64,000 nt of DNA from Antedon mediterranea (taxonomy: Eukaryota; Echinodermata; Crinoidea; Comatulida; Antedonidae). Numbering within the stretch: position 1 is the stretch's first letter; each line of letters opens with the position of its first letter. Made by a program: the position numbers and the translations under genes. Of the stretch, positions 47,444-61,800 are shown one piece after another. Below the pieces are notes generated by a model. The model had not been told where the DNA came from, made no database searches, and worked only from the letters and a program-made list of their open reading frames with translations. Location: the NCBI RefSeq assembly GCF_964355755.1, contig NC_092678.1, positions 3,940,922 through 4,004,921 of the forward strand. The letters are read 5' to 3'.

Positions 47444-50400
47444 GTACAAAAACAATAAAAGCACCATTTAGTCAGTAGGTATAGTTATCTAAATATGGTA
47501 TCATACCCCATATTTGGAGTGTGCTTGACCATGTATGAATTTTAAACCATATATGGTGTTGATTTTCTACTAATGTGGGACCCTTGAGTGGAGAGTTCTA
47601 TATATATGAATAGTGTGTGTGAGAGATTTACTTTTCTGTACAGTTTCTTAAAAAATGTCCATAAAGTTTGACAATTGTACAATAACAGAACATATTGTAA
47701 TTTCTGAACAAGATGGCATTTCCAAGGTTGGAATACAATTTTCTAAAGTATAAATATAAAATAAGATATTTTTAATTAATATTTTCCATGATGGAATGGA
47801 AGATACAAATACAAATAATTTTGTCTATTATGGTTTGGGGGGGGGGGGGGGGAGGGGAGGGTGATAAAGTTACATGTGTTTTGTATCCAAAGCAAATAAT
47901 GTATAATTAAAATAATTGTTTACAAAAAGAACACAGTAATATTGATATGAAGTTTTAGTAGAAAAAGTTTGTTGTACTTAATCTGAAATAACCTTCGATA
48001 ATCAGTTTTGCGTAATGATTAATTTTTATTCGTTCTGTAGAAATTTTAGTATTATCACAATTAAATTTTAAAACGGGTTGTCGTGATAAAAACAGTTTTT
48101 TAGACAATTAAAAAATGGAGTGGATATAACCGCTCATTTTTGTCCAGGTTATGAAATAAAAAATAGTTTCCAAACAAGTACATTCATAGAAATCTCAGGG
48201 TAGTTAGATAATTGTCCAAAAACAAATCAATTAAGTTGATTCAGAATTTTAAACCAACAAATTGCTTCAAATATGTGCTCATATTGTAATAGTATTTATT
48301 ATTTTAATGATTTTAGTTAAGTTTATCACATAAATCAGTAGTTAAATGTATTCTTATACTTATCAGTTCTCTCAGGTGTTTATTAAACTGTCTTACACTA
48401 ACAGTGAGGTCTCAAATCAATATACACCTTGCGATAACAAATAAAGTATACAGAAAAAGTCTGTACTTAAACATATTCAATTAAATTAATTGTATATATT
48501 ATGTTTTTATTAAAATGTTTTTTAGATACTGTAGTACATCCATGCTTAGATGTATGTATTTTATTCAGGCCCTGAACATGAGGCCTACACATTTTATACA
48601 AAGTTGCTCACCTTACATTGATCAATTAAAGTGTGCATCATTTAATTCAAAACAACTTTTAATATGTACTATACAAATTTTGACTACAATTCAGGTTTAC
48701 TGATAGACAGCACTTTATGCCTGCCTGACAAATTGTACTAAGGAATTTGGTATTTGTTGGGTTAATGATTTGATTGGTTTTGAATAATTGTACTAATTGT
48801 ACAATCTCAATTTTTACTCTCATTTAAAAAAAAAAATCGTACTACTATAACATAAGTTATAAAGTTTTATTTTGACACATTATATTTCCTGGTTGTTATT
48901 TAAATTCTGACTGCCTGTTGTTATTTCTTTTGCTTAAATAACTTTTGGCATGCACATGTAAATTTATTTTATCAGATGTCAAAATTAATATAGCATACAT
49001 TGAAAACAGAATGTATTTTAGTAACTGGATATTTAGACAACATAAAATAAAAAATTGGATTAAAAAAAATATGAATTGGCACTTAGTATACTGACAAGGT
49101 TGTTGAAATTTGTTTACGATAATTCTTGCATTTTGAAACTTGCAGTTTTAAATTTATTTTAATCCTGTCAAAAAACATGTTTTATTACATAAATTCATGA
49201 GACAAATCATAAATATTATGTCTAATAATAATCTATTTGTTTATTGATTGATTTTGAAGCATATTCATTTTAGTAACATGCATCATGCTGTTGTTTCCTT
49301 TTTTTTGGATTTATTCTTATGTGAAGCACAGTAAAAACATGTGAAGCAACTCTATTTGAACTTATTATTTATGAATTTACATGACAATCTGGAAATGTTT
49401 TGATTTTTGATCAACTTAATCATTCACTACTGTATCTATATTATGTTTGCGTAGTGTTATAATTCGTGAGCTATTCATTTTCGCCAAAAAAAAGTTGGTA
49501 CCAAATTGTTAAATGAACAAGATGAACGGTTAAAATGGTATAGAAAATTCTATTTTAAATTTAAACAAATCATAAACATTTGAGTAAAAGTTGTTTTGCT
49601 TTCATTGTTACAAATTAATACAGGACATGAGGACATGTAATATCTATAATGAATATCGTCTTCCTCTATTTTTTAACCCACAAAATTTTATAATTGTGTC
49701 CATTTAAAAAAATTAAATAAAGGCCAAAAGACAAATATGGAGAACTGATTTCTCCACAAACTGTAATTATGTATTTATAGACTGTAGACTACTATTAACT
49801 TGCCTTCCTAGTTTTATCATCTGTATTTTAGAGACAATCATTTGTAAATGTGTCGTGTATTATTGTGGTACTTTTTTGTTGTCGAAATATTGTAAAATAC
49901 CTTTTTGTAAAAGCTAGTTTGACTGAGTCATAGCGTGGCGCATTTGCCTTGGGTGTACAGTAAAATCACTGTATCGATTTCTGCGCTCAATGCAAATGCA
50001 TCCAGTTTCATTTAATGGGAACGATGAATAGATTGGCATGTTTGTTATTGCTTCCCTCATGAAAGTATTTATGTTTATGAACGAAATAACTGTTGCATAT
50101 CATTGGATAACTTGGTGGTGCTTATAAAAGACGTCGGCCCAGAAAATAGTATCAGTATTTAGTTTAAGTAGTTAATTTAAGTATTCTGTAGTGTGTCTAA
50201 AAATGTGCTAAGAGAAAAAAAACCATGTTTAATTCAGATAATCTGGTATTAAGTTTTTGATCAGTTTCCTCATTATTTAAATTGCTCAGGGAAAATTAAT
50301 ATTTAATATTTGGATTTATTTTATTACCATTGGTAAGTTTTTAATTGTTTAAATTATAAACATTAAGTGATTAATTGCTAATTAATATATCATTAATTAA

Positions 50401-53400
50401 TTAATATACTTAAACCCTGAATATAGTTATGTTAAGGAATTTACCAAAAGCATACATCTTAAATATAAATTTGTGGGAAAAAATAAATTTGCATCTACTA
50501 ATGAAGTGCAATTTACCAATTGTTCTAAAATGGTAAAATACTTTAAAATTTAATGATTGTGTATTCATTTAAATATTCAAGTAAAAGCTTTAATTTAGAA
50601 TACATTTTTGGTTACAGTAAATGCACCTATTGTGTACTGCTTCATATAAAGCACAATAAGTATAATGTTGTTATATACAAGATTGGGTCATGTTTAAAAG
50701 AGACTGGTTTGGGGAGTGTTGGAAAGTTGATGGGTTGGTACATCATATTGATTTGGCTGTGTAGTAACATGAACTTTTTTGGGTTGACTTGTATCCCAGG
50801 ATGGGCTTATACAAGGAGTATTTAGGGTGAGCTTACCTCTGTAATACAGTATTGTATTCATTAAGACAAAAAGACAAAAATTATACTCTTGTGAATAAGA
50901 AATGATTTAATACTAATAAATCACTATACAATATGGGACCATAGATGGGGACATAATGGGACAAATTTTAACATGCATCTGATTAATCCACTGTATCTGC
51001 TTATCAAAAGTCGGAACTTATCGTGGAACTTATTTAAAAATTCAAAATTTACCTCATTAAGATTGGTACTTATTCAATCAGAACTTATTCGCATCAGTAC
51101 GTCATTCTCAATTTGTAGTTCAATAAGTATCTGTTTTAGTCATCAGTATTATATCAAAGACTTGTTGAATTACCATACTTGCCCGAACTACTGTCTGGGG
51201 CAAGTACAGTACATGTGGAATTTGGATTACATAGGTCTTGTGTCCAAATAATGATTTACATACAGGGAACATCTCCCTGCTCAATCATACCTAGCTTGTG
51301 TAGCTAAACAGCTCATGGTATTTAAAAAAGGGGCGTTTTTCGATTGAGTACAGTACTCTGCATTAGTAAGTCTTTTAAGTACTTAGTATTTATAGAATGT
51401 TTAGTATCATTATTAAATGCAGGGATAATGCATGAAACAGAATAGTTTGATGTTATTTATTATTTTTTATAATAGCATGAATTAAGTACTTGTATGTTGC
51501 TAAATATATATTTGGACTTTTTTATTGGAATCTGCATGATATCATTTATTTAGCACCTATTGATATGGTTTATGATTAATTTTGTGGAGAGGTTCTCAAT
51601 ACTGGTTTTGAATTGGCCACAATACTGTCATTGATCATTTCAGTATCCAACCATTTATAGAAATTGAGTGGGATTGTGATAAAATATGTGGATTCACCAC
51701 AGACACATAAACAAATCAGTTGTTAATTAGTTATATTTAATATTGTAAAGTACTATTTTAACTCAACCTTGTTAATTGTTTTATTATGTACAAAATTGGA
51801 ACCAATCTATTTCTTTGTAATAATATTTAATTTTTCGTTTTATAGTAAGAAATTACTGTGAAAATATTAATGTGCTATTTTTGTATCTAGTCATTTGAAA
51901 AACCATTATTATATTGTAAAACTTAAGAATAGTCTGCCAGTGAAATCACGTGGTTCAGATATGTATGTTGTATAGACTGTCCTGGTTATTTACAGGGCGC
52001 CTTCTTCCCAGTGCTTTTTTGTAGGTAGTCGTCAACACTTGGCGGGAGTTTGTTTGCCCAATTTTAATAAATGTGTTGCGTAAAAAGTATATTTAATGTG
52101 TTCGTTTGTTAAAGTAAAATGTGGTTCTATATCCAAATGAGATATGACGCTATGTGTATGATATTCCTGAATTAACGAAAGCCAACACTAAACCACCAGA
52201 CAGCATCTGTACGCACGCTTTCAACGATGATGATAAGTGTACGAATTATGTACGCGCGCGTTCAAACTATGATAATAAATGTGCGTCTTATGTACGCGGG
52301 CGTTCAATCGATGATGGAACCACTCATTCATGACTAAATTAGGCATAGATATAGATGAAAACAATATATGAAATTATAAACACATATCACACAATTCCGC
52401 AACTTGTTATCGTGTTTTATGGATTTCACCAGAACAAAATCTGCGGGTAGTATAAACTAGGTAATACAGTAGTGTCAATAACCATAACATCATAAAAAGA
52501 ATAATAATGATATTAAATCTATTGTAAACCAGAATTTCGAAATACAAATACACTTTAGAACTTTGGACTATTAGTCAAACTGAACCGAATATATTGGTAG
52601 TCTGTTGTGAGAAGGCTTATCAAATGTAATGGGTAAGTATATTAATAGTTGGAAATATTAGGCAACGCTTAGTACTGTGGAGGACGGTGCAGGAATGCAT
52701 TTATGCAATGGACGAAGGGGATTTTACCGAAATAACCATGCTCACTTCCTCAGCCTGAGGAATAATAATATCCATGTAAAACCAGAGCCATACTACCAGT
52801 GTAGGCCTACTGGTTTCTCATACATTTATCATAGTACCGGTACTGTAGTAATAATGTCCTAACACTATAATTTGTTTCCCCACAATAATAATGTTCAATA
52901 TTACTTTTAAAATAGCACCGGTAACTACTCTACCATTCAATTGGCCTTAATATTTTATAGCTTAACCAGGGATTTAACGGGACCTAAAGTGTCAGCAAAT
53001 ATAGAAAGGATAAATTAAAGAAATCAAAAGTACCGTAAGACTCAGAGCCATTTATTAAATTAAAAACAACAATTTTGATCAATGATATGATAAACACGTA
53101 TGGGTTGTGTTTATATTGAGCTTACTCTTCTATCCACATCTACAAAAGATCCGACGATGCAGATACGTACAAATAGTACAAACCCCGGATGAGAATTACT
53201 TTCAGTAGGTAAGTCCTTTGTATCTTGCTTACCAACTATGCTTCAATTGACAAACTTTTTGTAATAACTTAGAAATTATGATAAATTTGGCGGAAAGTTG
53301 TCTAGAAAAGCGGTATGCCTGGTTTGAGAACTTCAGTTAAATGTGATTGCTTAGACTGTAGCACCGGAGACCAAGATAGACGGACAAATGGATTGAAGTC

Positions 53401-53610
53401 TACCTTCAAATAAACAAGACTAATTTCAAAGTAAGTAAAAGCTGCATTACATCAGTACCTGTTCCTATTTCTTGTCCGGTTATGTGCGACTCATTGTCGG
53501 CTATTAATACACAGTATAATTAATTACAGTATAACAATTAAACTCTATTTATTTTAATAATCCAAAATTTCATCGTTCGAAGTCCCTCAGATGAAGTAGT
53601 ATTAAAAATT
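47444..53610. other. Long gene-free AT-rich region 3' of the HMG gene
   Basis: An AATAAA is present about 10 bp after the HMG stop and others follow, so the first part is probably 3' untranslated sequence. A G-rich tract occupies 47837-47861. A TATAAAAG near 50125 has no convincing gene after it. None of the short frames resembles a known protein. Confidence 0.5.
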
Positions 53611-53657
53611 GTCGACTTTAGAGAGATGCAATAAATCATCATCTCTCTAAAGTCAAC
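53611..53657. repeat. Compact hairpin, 18-bp stem
   Basis: 53611-53628 and 53640-53657 are reverse complements with one mismatch, separated by 11 bases. The hairpin lies about 320 bp upstream of the BTB gene start. It may be a tiny foldback remnant or a structured RNA. Confidence 0.6.
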
Positions 53658-53973
53658 AAAAAAGGGGCAATAACATCGTAAAAGAACAGATTTACATTTA
53701 AAGATTAAAATATGCTATTACGTAATTATGAAGTTATTACGTAAAAACGTTAATCTTATTGTCAGTTTTTATAGTGTGAAAGAATGTGCGAGACCCTTTT
53801 CAACAAAATGATAAATTGTCAGTATAGGCCAAATTGTATTGCTATCACAACTTAACATTATTGAATTGGATCATTGTTTTTATACTGAAGTATTACGTAT
53901 AACTGTTTTCATACGTTTTTATAGATATAAGCAGTTATGAAGTGAACTTCGAATTGAATAATTAACAAGCAAA

Positions 53974-55770
53974 ATGGAAGGAATCATTCCTATAAATGCA
54001 ACAAAGAACTTCATTATTCCAGTAGATGACAGAAACAAACGAGGTGTTGATGTGTTTTCCATGTTTGAAGAAGTCAGAAAATCTTCATTATTGGCAGACG
54101 TAATAATTTGTACGGGAGCTAAAGAGTTATCCTGTCACAAGATTATATTGGCAATGAACAGCAGTTACTTTAAAGCAATGTTTACCTGTGATATGCTGGA
54201 AAACAAAGTTCAGAAACTGTATCTTAAAGGACTTGATCCAAGCGTGGTTGAAGCACTTATTGGGTATATATACTCAGCTAAAATCTACATCGCTAAAGAA
54301 AACATCTTTGATCTGCTGGAGGCTGCAGAAATGCTTAAATTACAATCGATCGTTGACAGATGCTCAATAGAAATATCAAAGAGGATCTTAACAACAGATA
54401 ACTGCATTCAGATATACTTCTACTCCTGTTCAAAGGGACAAATAAAAGAGTTATCGAAGAGGTCACTAAGAAAAATCTGCGATAACTTCAGTCATGTTGT
54501 TGAGACGTCGAGTTTCCTGAAACTGACGAAAGATGAACTGGTGAGGCTGTTGTCATCAGAGGAAATGACTGTTAGTGAAGATGCTATGTTTTCTGCAGTT
54601 GTGAATTGGAAGAACCACTGTCCAGAAGAACGTGAGACTAAACTTCCAGATATCATAAGATCTGTGAAGCTTCCAATGATCAACAAACGTCATCTTGCCA
54701 GCGTTGCCTATGTTGCTTTTGAAAAGGTTGCAAACTGTCGTCGACTCTTGACAGGAGCTGTAGCGCAAAGACGATCTATTGAAGAAACACAGCCAACAAA
54801 ATCAATTCGAAAGGTTTCAGCAACCAAAAAGCCAGTTACGACCACAAATGAAGTACTACTTGTGGCAAAAATTCTAAAAGAACCAAAAGAAGGCGAGGAA
54901 CTTTTTATTAACGACTCAGAAGCCGTTTTATTTAACAGCGACGGAAACCGAGAGAGACGTTGGGTCAAATTAGACCCAAAAGAACCGACTAAGATGAATG
55001 ACTGGAAATCTGTGACGTCTGTAGGCACGCAGACGATAATTGTGGCAGATGGCAGCATTTTCTTTCTCGATCCCGTATCCGGAAGCCATAAAAATATACC
55101 TTTTCCAGGAACGGTTAGGAAATCATCAAAACCAGCAGATACACCTATGACGTTTCGCGTGTCGTCTGTTGGAAATAATGTGTTCCTAGTTGGTGTATCT
55201 TCATCAAACGAGGCAAGATTATGGCAATTAGACAAGGGGCACAATAAATGGTCAGTTTGTCCAAGACCTCCAGTAAAATTTAGACACGATGAAAGTATAG
55301 TTATAACTTCTAATAACGATAAACTTTTTCTGATCAGTATGGAGGAGAATGTATCTTATACTACAACTATACGACGTTGGACCCGTTGTGTACCTCTTCC
55401 GAAAAAGAAGGGAATGTGGCATATGTACGGGGCTGCGTGTTCAGGACGAGCTATCTTCTTGACAGCAAGTGATGGTGTCTATTCTTACGACACCAGGTCT
55501 CATTCTTGGACGCTGATGTCTTCGAGTAGAGAGTTCGGCAACTTGGACTCATGGCGACACGTTTGTTTACCAATATTTATGAATAGCAAACTGCACGTAG
55601 TTGTTGCAAATCGGCATTGGTTCGATTCAGTGAGAATCTATGTAGCTAATGAAGCGGAGGGTGGTGAAAAGGAGTTCGAGTGGACAGAAATTGCAAGAAA
55701 AACTCTTAGTTATAAACACATGCTGTACGACCTTTTTTGCGTTCCAGTTAGGATTGATGTTTTAACGTAG
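53974..55770 (+). CDS. BTB-BACK-Kelch-like protein, single coding exon
   Basis: 598 residues. The BTB domain spans about 30-136, with LADVIICTG, the conserved CHK and FKAMFTCDM. BACK follows at about 140-245. Then comes a linker rich in Lys/Thr (about 258-290). The C-terminal half has beta-propeller-like strands with regularly spaced Trp (for example RRWVKLD, HNKWSVCPR, RRWTRCVPL, HSWTLMSS). It lacks the Gly-Gly doublets that define Kelch repeats, so the propeller is degenerate. BTB-BACK-Kelch proteins usually serve as substrate adaptors for cullin-3 ubiquitin ligases: BTB and BACK bind the cullin and the propeller binds the substrate. The start ATG has AAA before it. A 5' untranslated exon ending near 53923 is possible. 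Intronless coding suggests a retro-derived or expanded lineage copy. Confidence 0.85.
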   Translation: MEGIIPINATKNFIIPVDDRNKRGVDVFSMFEEVRKSSLLADVIICTGAKELSCHKIILAMNSSYFKAMFTCDMLENKVQKLYLKGLDPSVVEALIGYIYSAKIYIAKENIFDLLEAAEMLKLQSIVDRCSIEISKRILTTDNCIQIYFYSCSKGQIKELSKRSLRKICDNFSHVVETSSFLKLTKDELVRLLSSEEMTVSEDAMFSAVVNWKNHCPEERETKLPDIIRSVKLPMINKRHLASVAYVAFEKVANCRRLLTGAVAQRRSIEETQPTKSIRKVSATKKPVTTTNEVLLVAKILKEPKEGEELFINDSEAVLFNSDGNRERRWVKLDPKEPTKMNDWKSVTSVGTQTIIVADGSIFFLDPVSGSHKNIPFPGTVRKSSKPADTPMTFRVSSVGNNVFLVGVSSSNEARLWQLDKGHNKWSVCPRPPVKFRHDESIVITSNNDKLFLISMEENVSYTTTIRRWTRCVPLPKKKGMWHMYGAACSGRAIFLTASDGVYSYDTRSHSWTLMSSSREFGNLDSWRHVCLPIFMNSKLHVVVANRHWFDSVRIYVANEAEGGEKEFEWTEIARKTLSYKHMLYDLFCVPVRIDVLT

Positions 55771-58700
55771 TTTGAGCTTTAAAACTAAACGCATTGAAGA
55801 AATTCTTCGTCTTTTTTCCTAGATCTTGTTTTCTTAGTGCTTCAAGATTTTTGTTTGCGCTTTACAAATTAATTTTAATTCGATGTACATTTTTTCCATT
55901 CCATTTTATTAATTTTTTTGTCATAGTACTCATTTTCTACTTTTTTTGTGTGTTACATTTAATTGCTTAAAAGCAAACTATATTTTAACATAATTCACTA
56001 CAATGGTAAAATGCTCATGCAATGAATGATTTAATTAAAAACGTTTTAAATTACAACACTGTAAAGTGGATATGTTGGAAAACAATAACAACAATGCCAG
56101 AATCTTACGATAATACTGTATCCCCTAGAGTATCCTAAACATGGTGACTTGGAGTATTTTGAGGTTTAAGTTTGTTATGAGGGTTTATGAGGAATTATAA
56201 AATGTAGGCCTTTGTCTTGAAAAACTTATATATAATTAATATTCCCTGAAAATTATGATTCAAATATTCTTTTTAGAAGTGTAATATTATTATTTTTCTA
56301 TTTACAGTTTAACAGATGTTTTAACACAAGCTAAACTAAAAACCCATAGAGACAATATTAAACTATAGCCACATAGTTGACTCTCTAGTAGCTTAACAGT
56401 ATCTCTATGGTAAAAACACACTTCTGGTACGTTAAGGACAAACGTATTGTTTCAATGTTATTACACTGTATTTGACATTTTGTATGATTACATAAGTATT
56501 ACATAAATATATTGTTAGTTTATATCTCAAAGTTCAAATGGATTCTCAGCACACAGGCTATCAATTGAGACAAATGTACAAATAATTCATTGGTGGCGCC
56601 AAACACTGTTACGGAAAGTTTGATAAAATATTGAAGACTTGGGTGGATAGGACATCTGCAATCAACTTTAGAGCCTTTTTAGTGTGTTTATACGCATCAT
56701 TCAACTACGCAGATATTAATTCCAAAAACTTATTCTGCACATGCTCAGAAACATATAAGTATGTGAAGAATGTTAGACTTAATAGCTGCGTAGTTGTGTC
56801 ATGAAAACGAAAGGTAACTATTTTTCCAAATATAGAAAACTCCAAACGGCTTTCTTGATGTGATGAAACTATTACAAAATCCATTTCTAAAACCACCTTA
56901 ATATTGGAGAGAAGACAGACTTTTAGTTATCTTCACATTAAACACTAATGGTGCCACCACTGAAACAAACTAGTTCTGTTTAATATAAACACAAATACTG
57001 GCATATCATCAAAAAATTAATTAAAAATCCAAACGTCAACAAATCGTTAAATAACCGTAAATGATTGAATAAGTGCCACAGCAAATTGTTTCCTATTATC
57101 TTGTTTTCAGGCTATTTTTAGAATCACTAAATATAGTATATAATATCTAACTTGGCGGCTTATTCACTCATTCAATTTGATTTTCTTTGCTTATCGTTTT
57201 AAAGTGTCCCTTTTTTTAAAGACAGGCATATTATGTTAAAATTGGGAACACAAGAATAACTGCGACATTTATATAGCGCTATGTCATGAAGATCAGAGCG
57301 TTATGGACTTAGATGTTACACCTTTTCAACAACATTCTTCTCCCCGCATCTGCCAAATAAATGGCACTAAAACCCAAAGTGTTGCTGCACGTATTCAATC
57401 ATTTATAATAGGATACATTCGTAGCTATGGTATATTACAGTGCGATATACTGTATATACTTTTAATTGGTGATTTCCAATACTGTATTCTTTTTCTCTAG
57501 ATTATCTATTATAAATACAATTACAATATACAAGTTTTGAGACAGTAAGCTTTCTGGTAAAAGAGATTGTACAACAATAAAATTAAACATTTGTAATAAC
57601 TGTTTCAATATTGCCACGTTATATAAAAATGAATGTTTATAATATACGTTTAATATAAAAAATACATTTTTAAATTAATATTATGACATATATTTTAGTT
57701 ATAGTAATAGATCATCATCATATTAGTACGAGAGATAAAAATAAGCATGTACTTTAAAGTAAAAGACATGCTTTTGGTTTGGTGGTACAACCAATACGCT
57801 TATTCTATTTGTCTGTTTTGAGCAGATGTGGTTGCTCAAGCTCCTCGCTCTTCCTATCCGAGCAGTGTAAAATAGAGGAGGAGTTCAGCAGGTTGTAAAG
57901 GACCGTCGAAAACACCTAAAACTATCGATAAAAGAGACTATGATTATGACTCAATCTGTTCAACCCAAGCTGCAATTATTTACTATATTATACTACACAA
58001 CAAGGTTAGTTTCACCAGGGAGGGTTTCACCTCTGTGACAACAGCATTAAGATCTCGAAAATTAATTATGTCGAAAATTAAGTCAAATATTTAACGTTCA
58101 TTACAAAGGTTAGTATACTGCAAATTAATATTGCCAATTCAAATTAATTAATTTCAGTTAATTATTCTCACTTCTAAATATTACGACGTACAAATGCAAC
58201 TGAACTATCGTTTATACACGGGCAGCAGACATGCAGCATGGTGAGTTTACTTGACAAGATTCAACTGCTGTTGGTAATATGGACTGGTAATATTTAACCA
58301 CATAATTAAAAAATCTAACGAATACTTTCAGCTGAAATTTTGTTGGTGGGAGAATATTATTGGTAGAAAGAAAGTGTTTAAACTCCAGTATCAAGAATTA
58401 GGTCATGCATGACAAATTGTTTTGATGATCTTCTTAATATTTACTTTTAAATCTGTGTGGATAGTGAAGTTATTTTTTGGCACTTAGTAGTGTATTAACT
58501 TGACCAAAAGCCTCTTTTGATAAACTGTGTACCTTAAAGCAACAAATAACAATTGGCCTACTGTATACAACAGTAATTTATGTTGGACTCAATACAATAT
58601 TTACATAAATTGATAAAAATTTTGGAACAAATATTTGATCACAATCACTTTCCCCATATACACACAGAAAGCAATATTTTCTTACATAAATATTTATATA

Positions 58701-58835
58701 TTAATATAATCATTGCATTCATTATATTAATAATAAATCTTGTAAATCACTTTTCCAGAAAGATTACTGTCTCATCTTAAAAATACTTAAAAATAGTTAA
58801 AATTGTTACATAGGAAAATATGCTCGCTTCATTTG
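55771..58835. other. Spacer between the convergent BTB and UBE2H genes
   Basis: This contains the 3' untranslated ends of both neighbours. Inverted arms of 17 nt at 56702-56718 and 56780-56796 differ at one position, forming a possible hairpin with a 61-base loop. No gene recognised. Confidence 0.5.
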
Positions 58836-61800
58836 TCATAGTTCCATGTCTTGTGCCTCATCCTCTGAAAAGTCACTCATTGAACTTTCGCTGGATGACG
58901 AGATATCCTCTTGCTCCTTCAGGATGTCTTCAGTGGCGTACCTCCTGATGTAATCTACAACAAATAATAATAATAACTTACTGAACTACATCTTTTTATC
59001 GGTGGCGCATTTTTCTATTGGATAAGCCTAAGAGATTGCCAGGAGCAAAAATAGAAAAAGGATCAAGAAATAAAAGGTAAAATAACAAAAAGTGAATTGG
59101 GATCCTGGTCTGGATTGCCCCTAAAATTTAATGGAGTCGTCCATGACTACATATCTATCTTTGGTTTAAATTTAGTAAAGATCTGTCATTCAGTTTTGAC
59201 ATTATCCAACAAACACATCCACACACACATTCAGACAAAAATATAACCTGCTAGGTGGAGGTAATAATTCACCAGCAACTTGGAAAGAGACTCATCCAGG
59301 TGATCCATGCAATTGACAAAAGAGAAAACAAAAACAAAGTAAATCTAATAATATATACCTTTGATTTTGACGTTGTAGTCTTCTGGTTTATGGAGGTATA
59401 ATGCCGCAGCGTCGCCATTCAATGGATCAATGGGGTTTGGATAACTCAGCAATTGTGGTAAAAATGAGTCAAATATATTAGTCAAATCTAAAAATGTAAA
59501 ATCATCATGATAAAGATGTTAGAAATAAACACATGTTATAAACAAATCCTATGATAACACTTAAAAAAATAGTTTAATATATGGATTGGTACTGTTCATC
59601 TCGAGAATGTGTTTTACTTAGTCATGTATGTTTTCATGTAGCCAGTACGGCCGTGCGATTAAGGGTATACAAATTATGAATACATCTACTCTTACCATAT
59701 AAGGCCGTCCACGCCTGATTGATTACATCCAAGCATACAGTTCCTGACCTAAACAAACAATTCATAAACATTTAACAATATGAAAAGAAAATATTGATAA
59801 CAATTGTGGATAATGATGATTTAGATACTGATTTTAAAAATCAAGTAAGTAATCACTGATAATCATAAAATATTGATAATGATGACTAGAATGATTTGAT
59901 TTTTCACTTACGCCTCATCGATATTAGGGTGGTAGATTTTGTTCAGGAATCCTAAAGAAATAAAAAAAGAAATTATTGTATAAATGCGAACAAGTCAAAC
60001 CGCTCATAATGAGGTTGGTATCAGTTATGTCCATTTAGGAGGTTTAATGGTTTTAAATTTATATAGCGCAAAATACAAATAGTCTCTATGCGCTGTTTAG
60101 CACAAGTGTGAAAATGAAAATGTTGATGTAAAATAAACCACGAAATAGCCTAAGAAAACCGAATAAATTGACCAAGACAACAGAAAAAAAAGTCCAAAAA
60201 CGGATTCTCGTACCACCACACTGTTTCACTAACTTGTCAAGACAAGCTAGCTATTTATTTACAAGTGTCATAGTGATGTGAGCATCTCACTGTCCTGCCT
60301 AACAAACAATAAAATGTATATGAAAAATAATGAATTCACACAGAACAAAACAAGTGAGTCTTCAAGTGAGCTTTAAAGATCGAAATGTTTTTATTTTGAT
60401 CTAGCCACAAGATCATGTCTATAACCCTACACTAGATTATACATACCAATGGATGGTGATTTAAATGGGTACTTCTCTGGTAAGTCTACCCGAACCTTCC
60501 ACACACCTCCTTCATAAGGAGCTGAAAATCAGATTTAGAAATTGTAACTAACTCACATTAGGTTGTCTCCAAGTATTATGTAAATGGAGACACAGTTATA
60601 TTATGCTATAAAATGTATACAGTATACACAGCAACTGTTTACATTGGACAAACTTACATCCCTTTGGTCCCCAGAACTTGACAGTAAACTCATGTAAACC
60701 ACTCAGGATCGTCACTTCATGTTTGCTTTCGATTCTAAAATAAACTTGTTAAGGAACATTACATACATTTCATTAGAATTGTATTACTATAGTCTACTGA
60801 ACTTCTTATTTACATTCACATGACATAAAACAATCGCATAATTCACTTGCATGACCATATTAGGGTGATCAAATCAAATAACACACTGTAACATTTTTAG
60901 TACATGTTAATAGTAATAATACTGATTGTATTTCTTACATGGATTGGTAATATTTGGTGTTGTCTTTAGGGTGTAGAGGAATGATGTTGTTAGTCCATTG
61001 TACAACAAAATATTAACCATTTATGCAAGAAAAACAAAACAATTCTAACAAAAGAACTGATTACAATATAATTATTGTCCTAAACTTTGAAGAAAGGAAA
61101 CAACTTCCTAGATTTCCTTTGACTTATCTACAGGAAATATATGTTAATTGTTCATTCATCCACGACCAAGACAATTTTTTTTAAACTGAAAATTAATAAC
61201 TTTATTACAATATAATTGATAAATCAGCAACACATAGGCGAGGATCAAACTTTATTCGTATTGAAACTGTAAAGATGCGCCCTCAACCAATTTTGTTAGG
61301 TCCACCTTCCAAAAATTCTAAACCTTAGTACTTGAGCATTTGGTCATGATTTTGCCAGTAAATTTTGGATATACAATGTAAGTATAAAAAGGTTTAAACA
61401 AAATATGGATTTAGTTGGTGTTTCTTCATTTTCAAGTGTTTTCTATTTTGTATATTTGAGTAATAAACCAGACATACTAAATTGTAATAAAATACATTCC
61501 TTATAAGCTTCATAGCCATGTACTCTACAGACATAGATCATGTATACAAGCACATTCATTACTCAGTATGTAGATGGTTGCTTCATTTGATTGAAATTGT
61601 CAAACTTGAGTAAAATATCAATCAGAATTCTAATACTAATTCATCGCATGCAAAGTAGATAAACTGTTACAGTTGTATTTAATATACATTCCTGTGTACC
61701 TATAACCATGAAGTAATAATTATTAATCCCTGTTATAACTATTACTCCATGCTCAAATAACTAAGAAATTATCTTAGTATTTTGTTAGAATAAACATTTT

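Noticed and set aside
50120-50160. TATAAAAG followed by a GC-richer patch, promoter-like
   Set aside because: No coding frame, splice pattern or RNA gene follows it.
54708-55244. 178-codon - strand frame inside the BTB gene
   Set aside because: Shadow of the well-supported BTB-BACK coding frame on the + strand.
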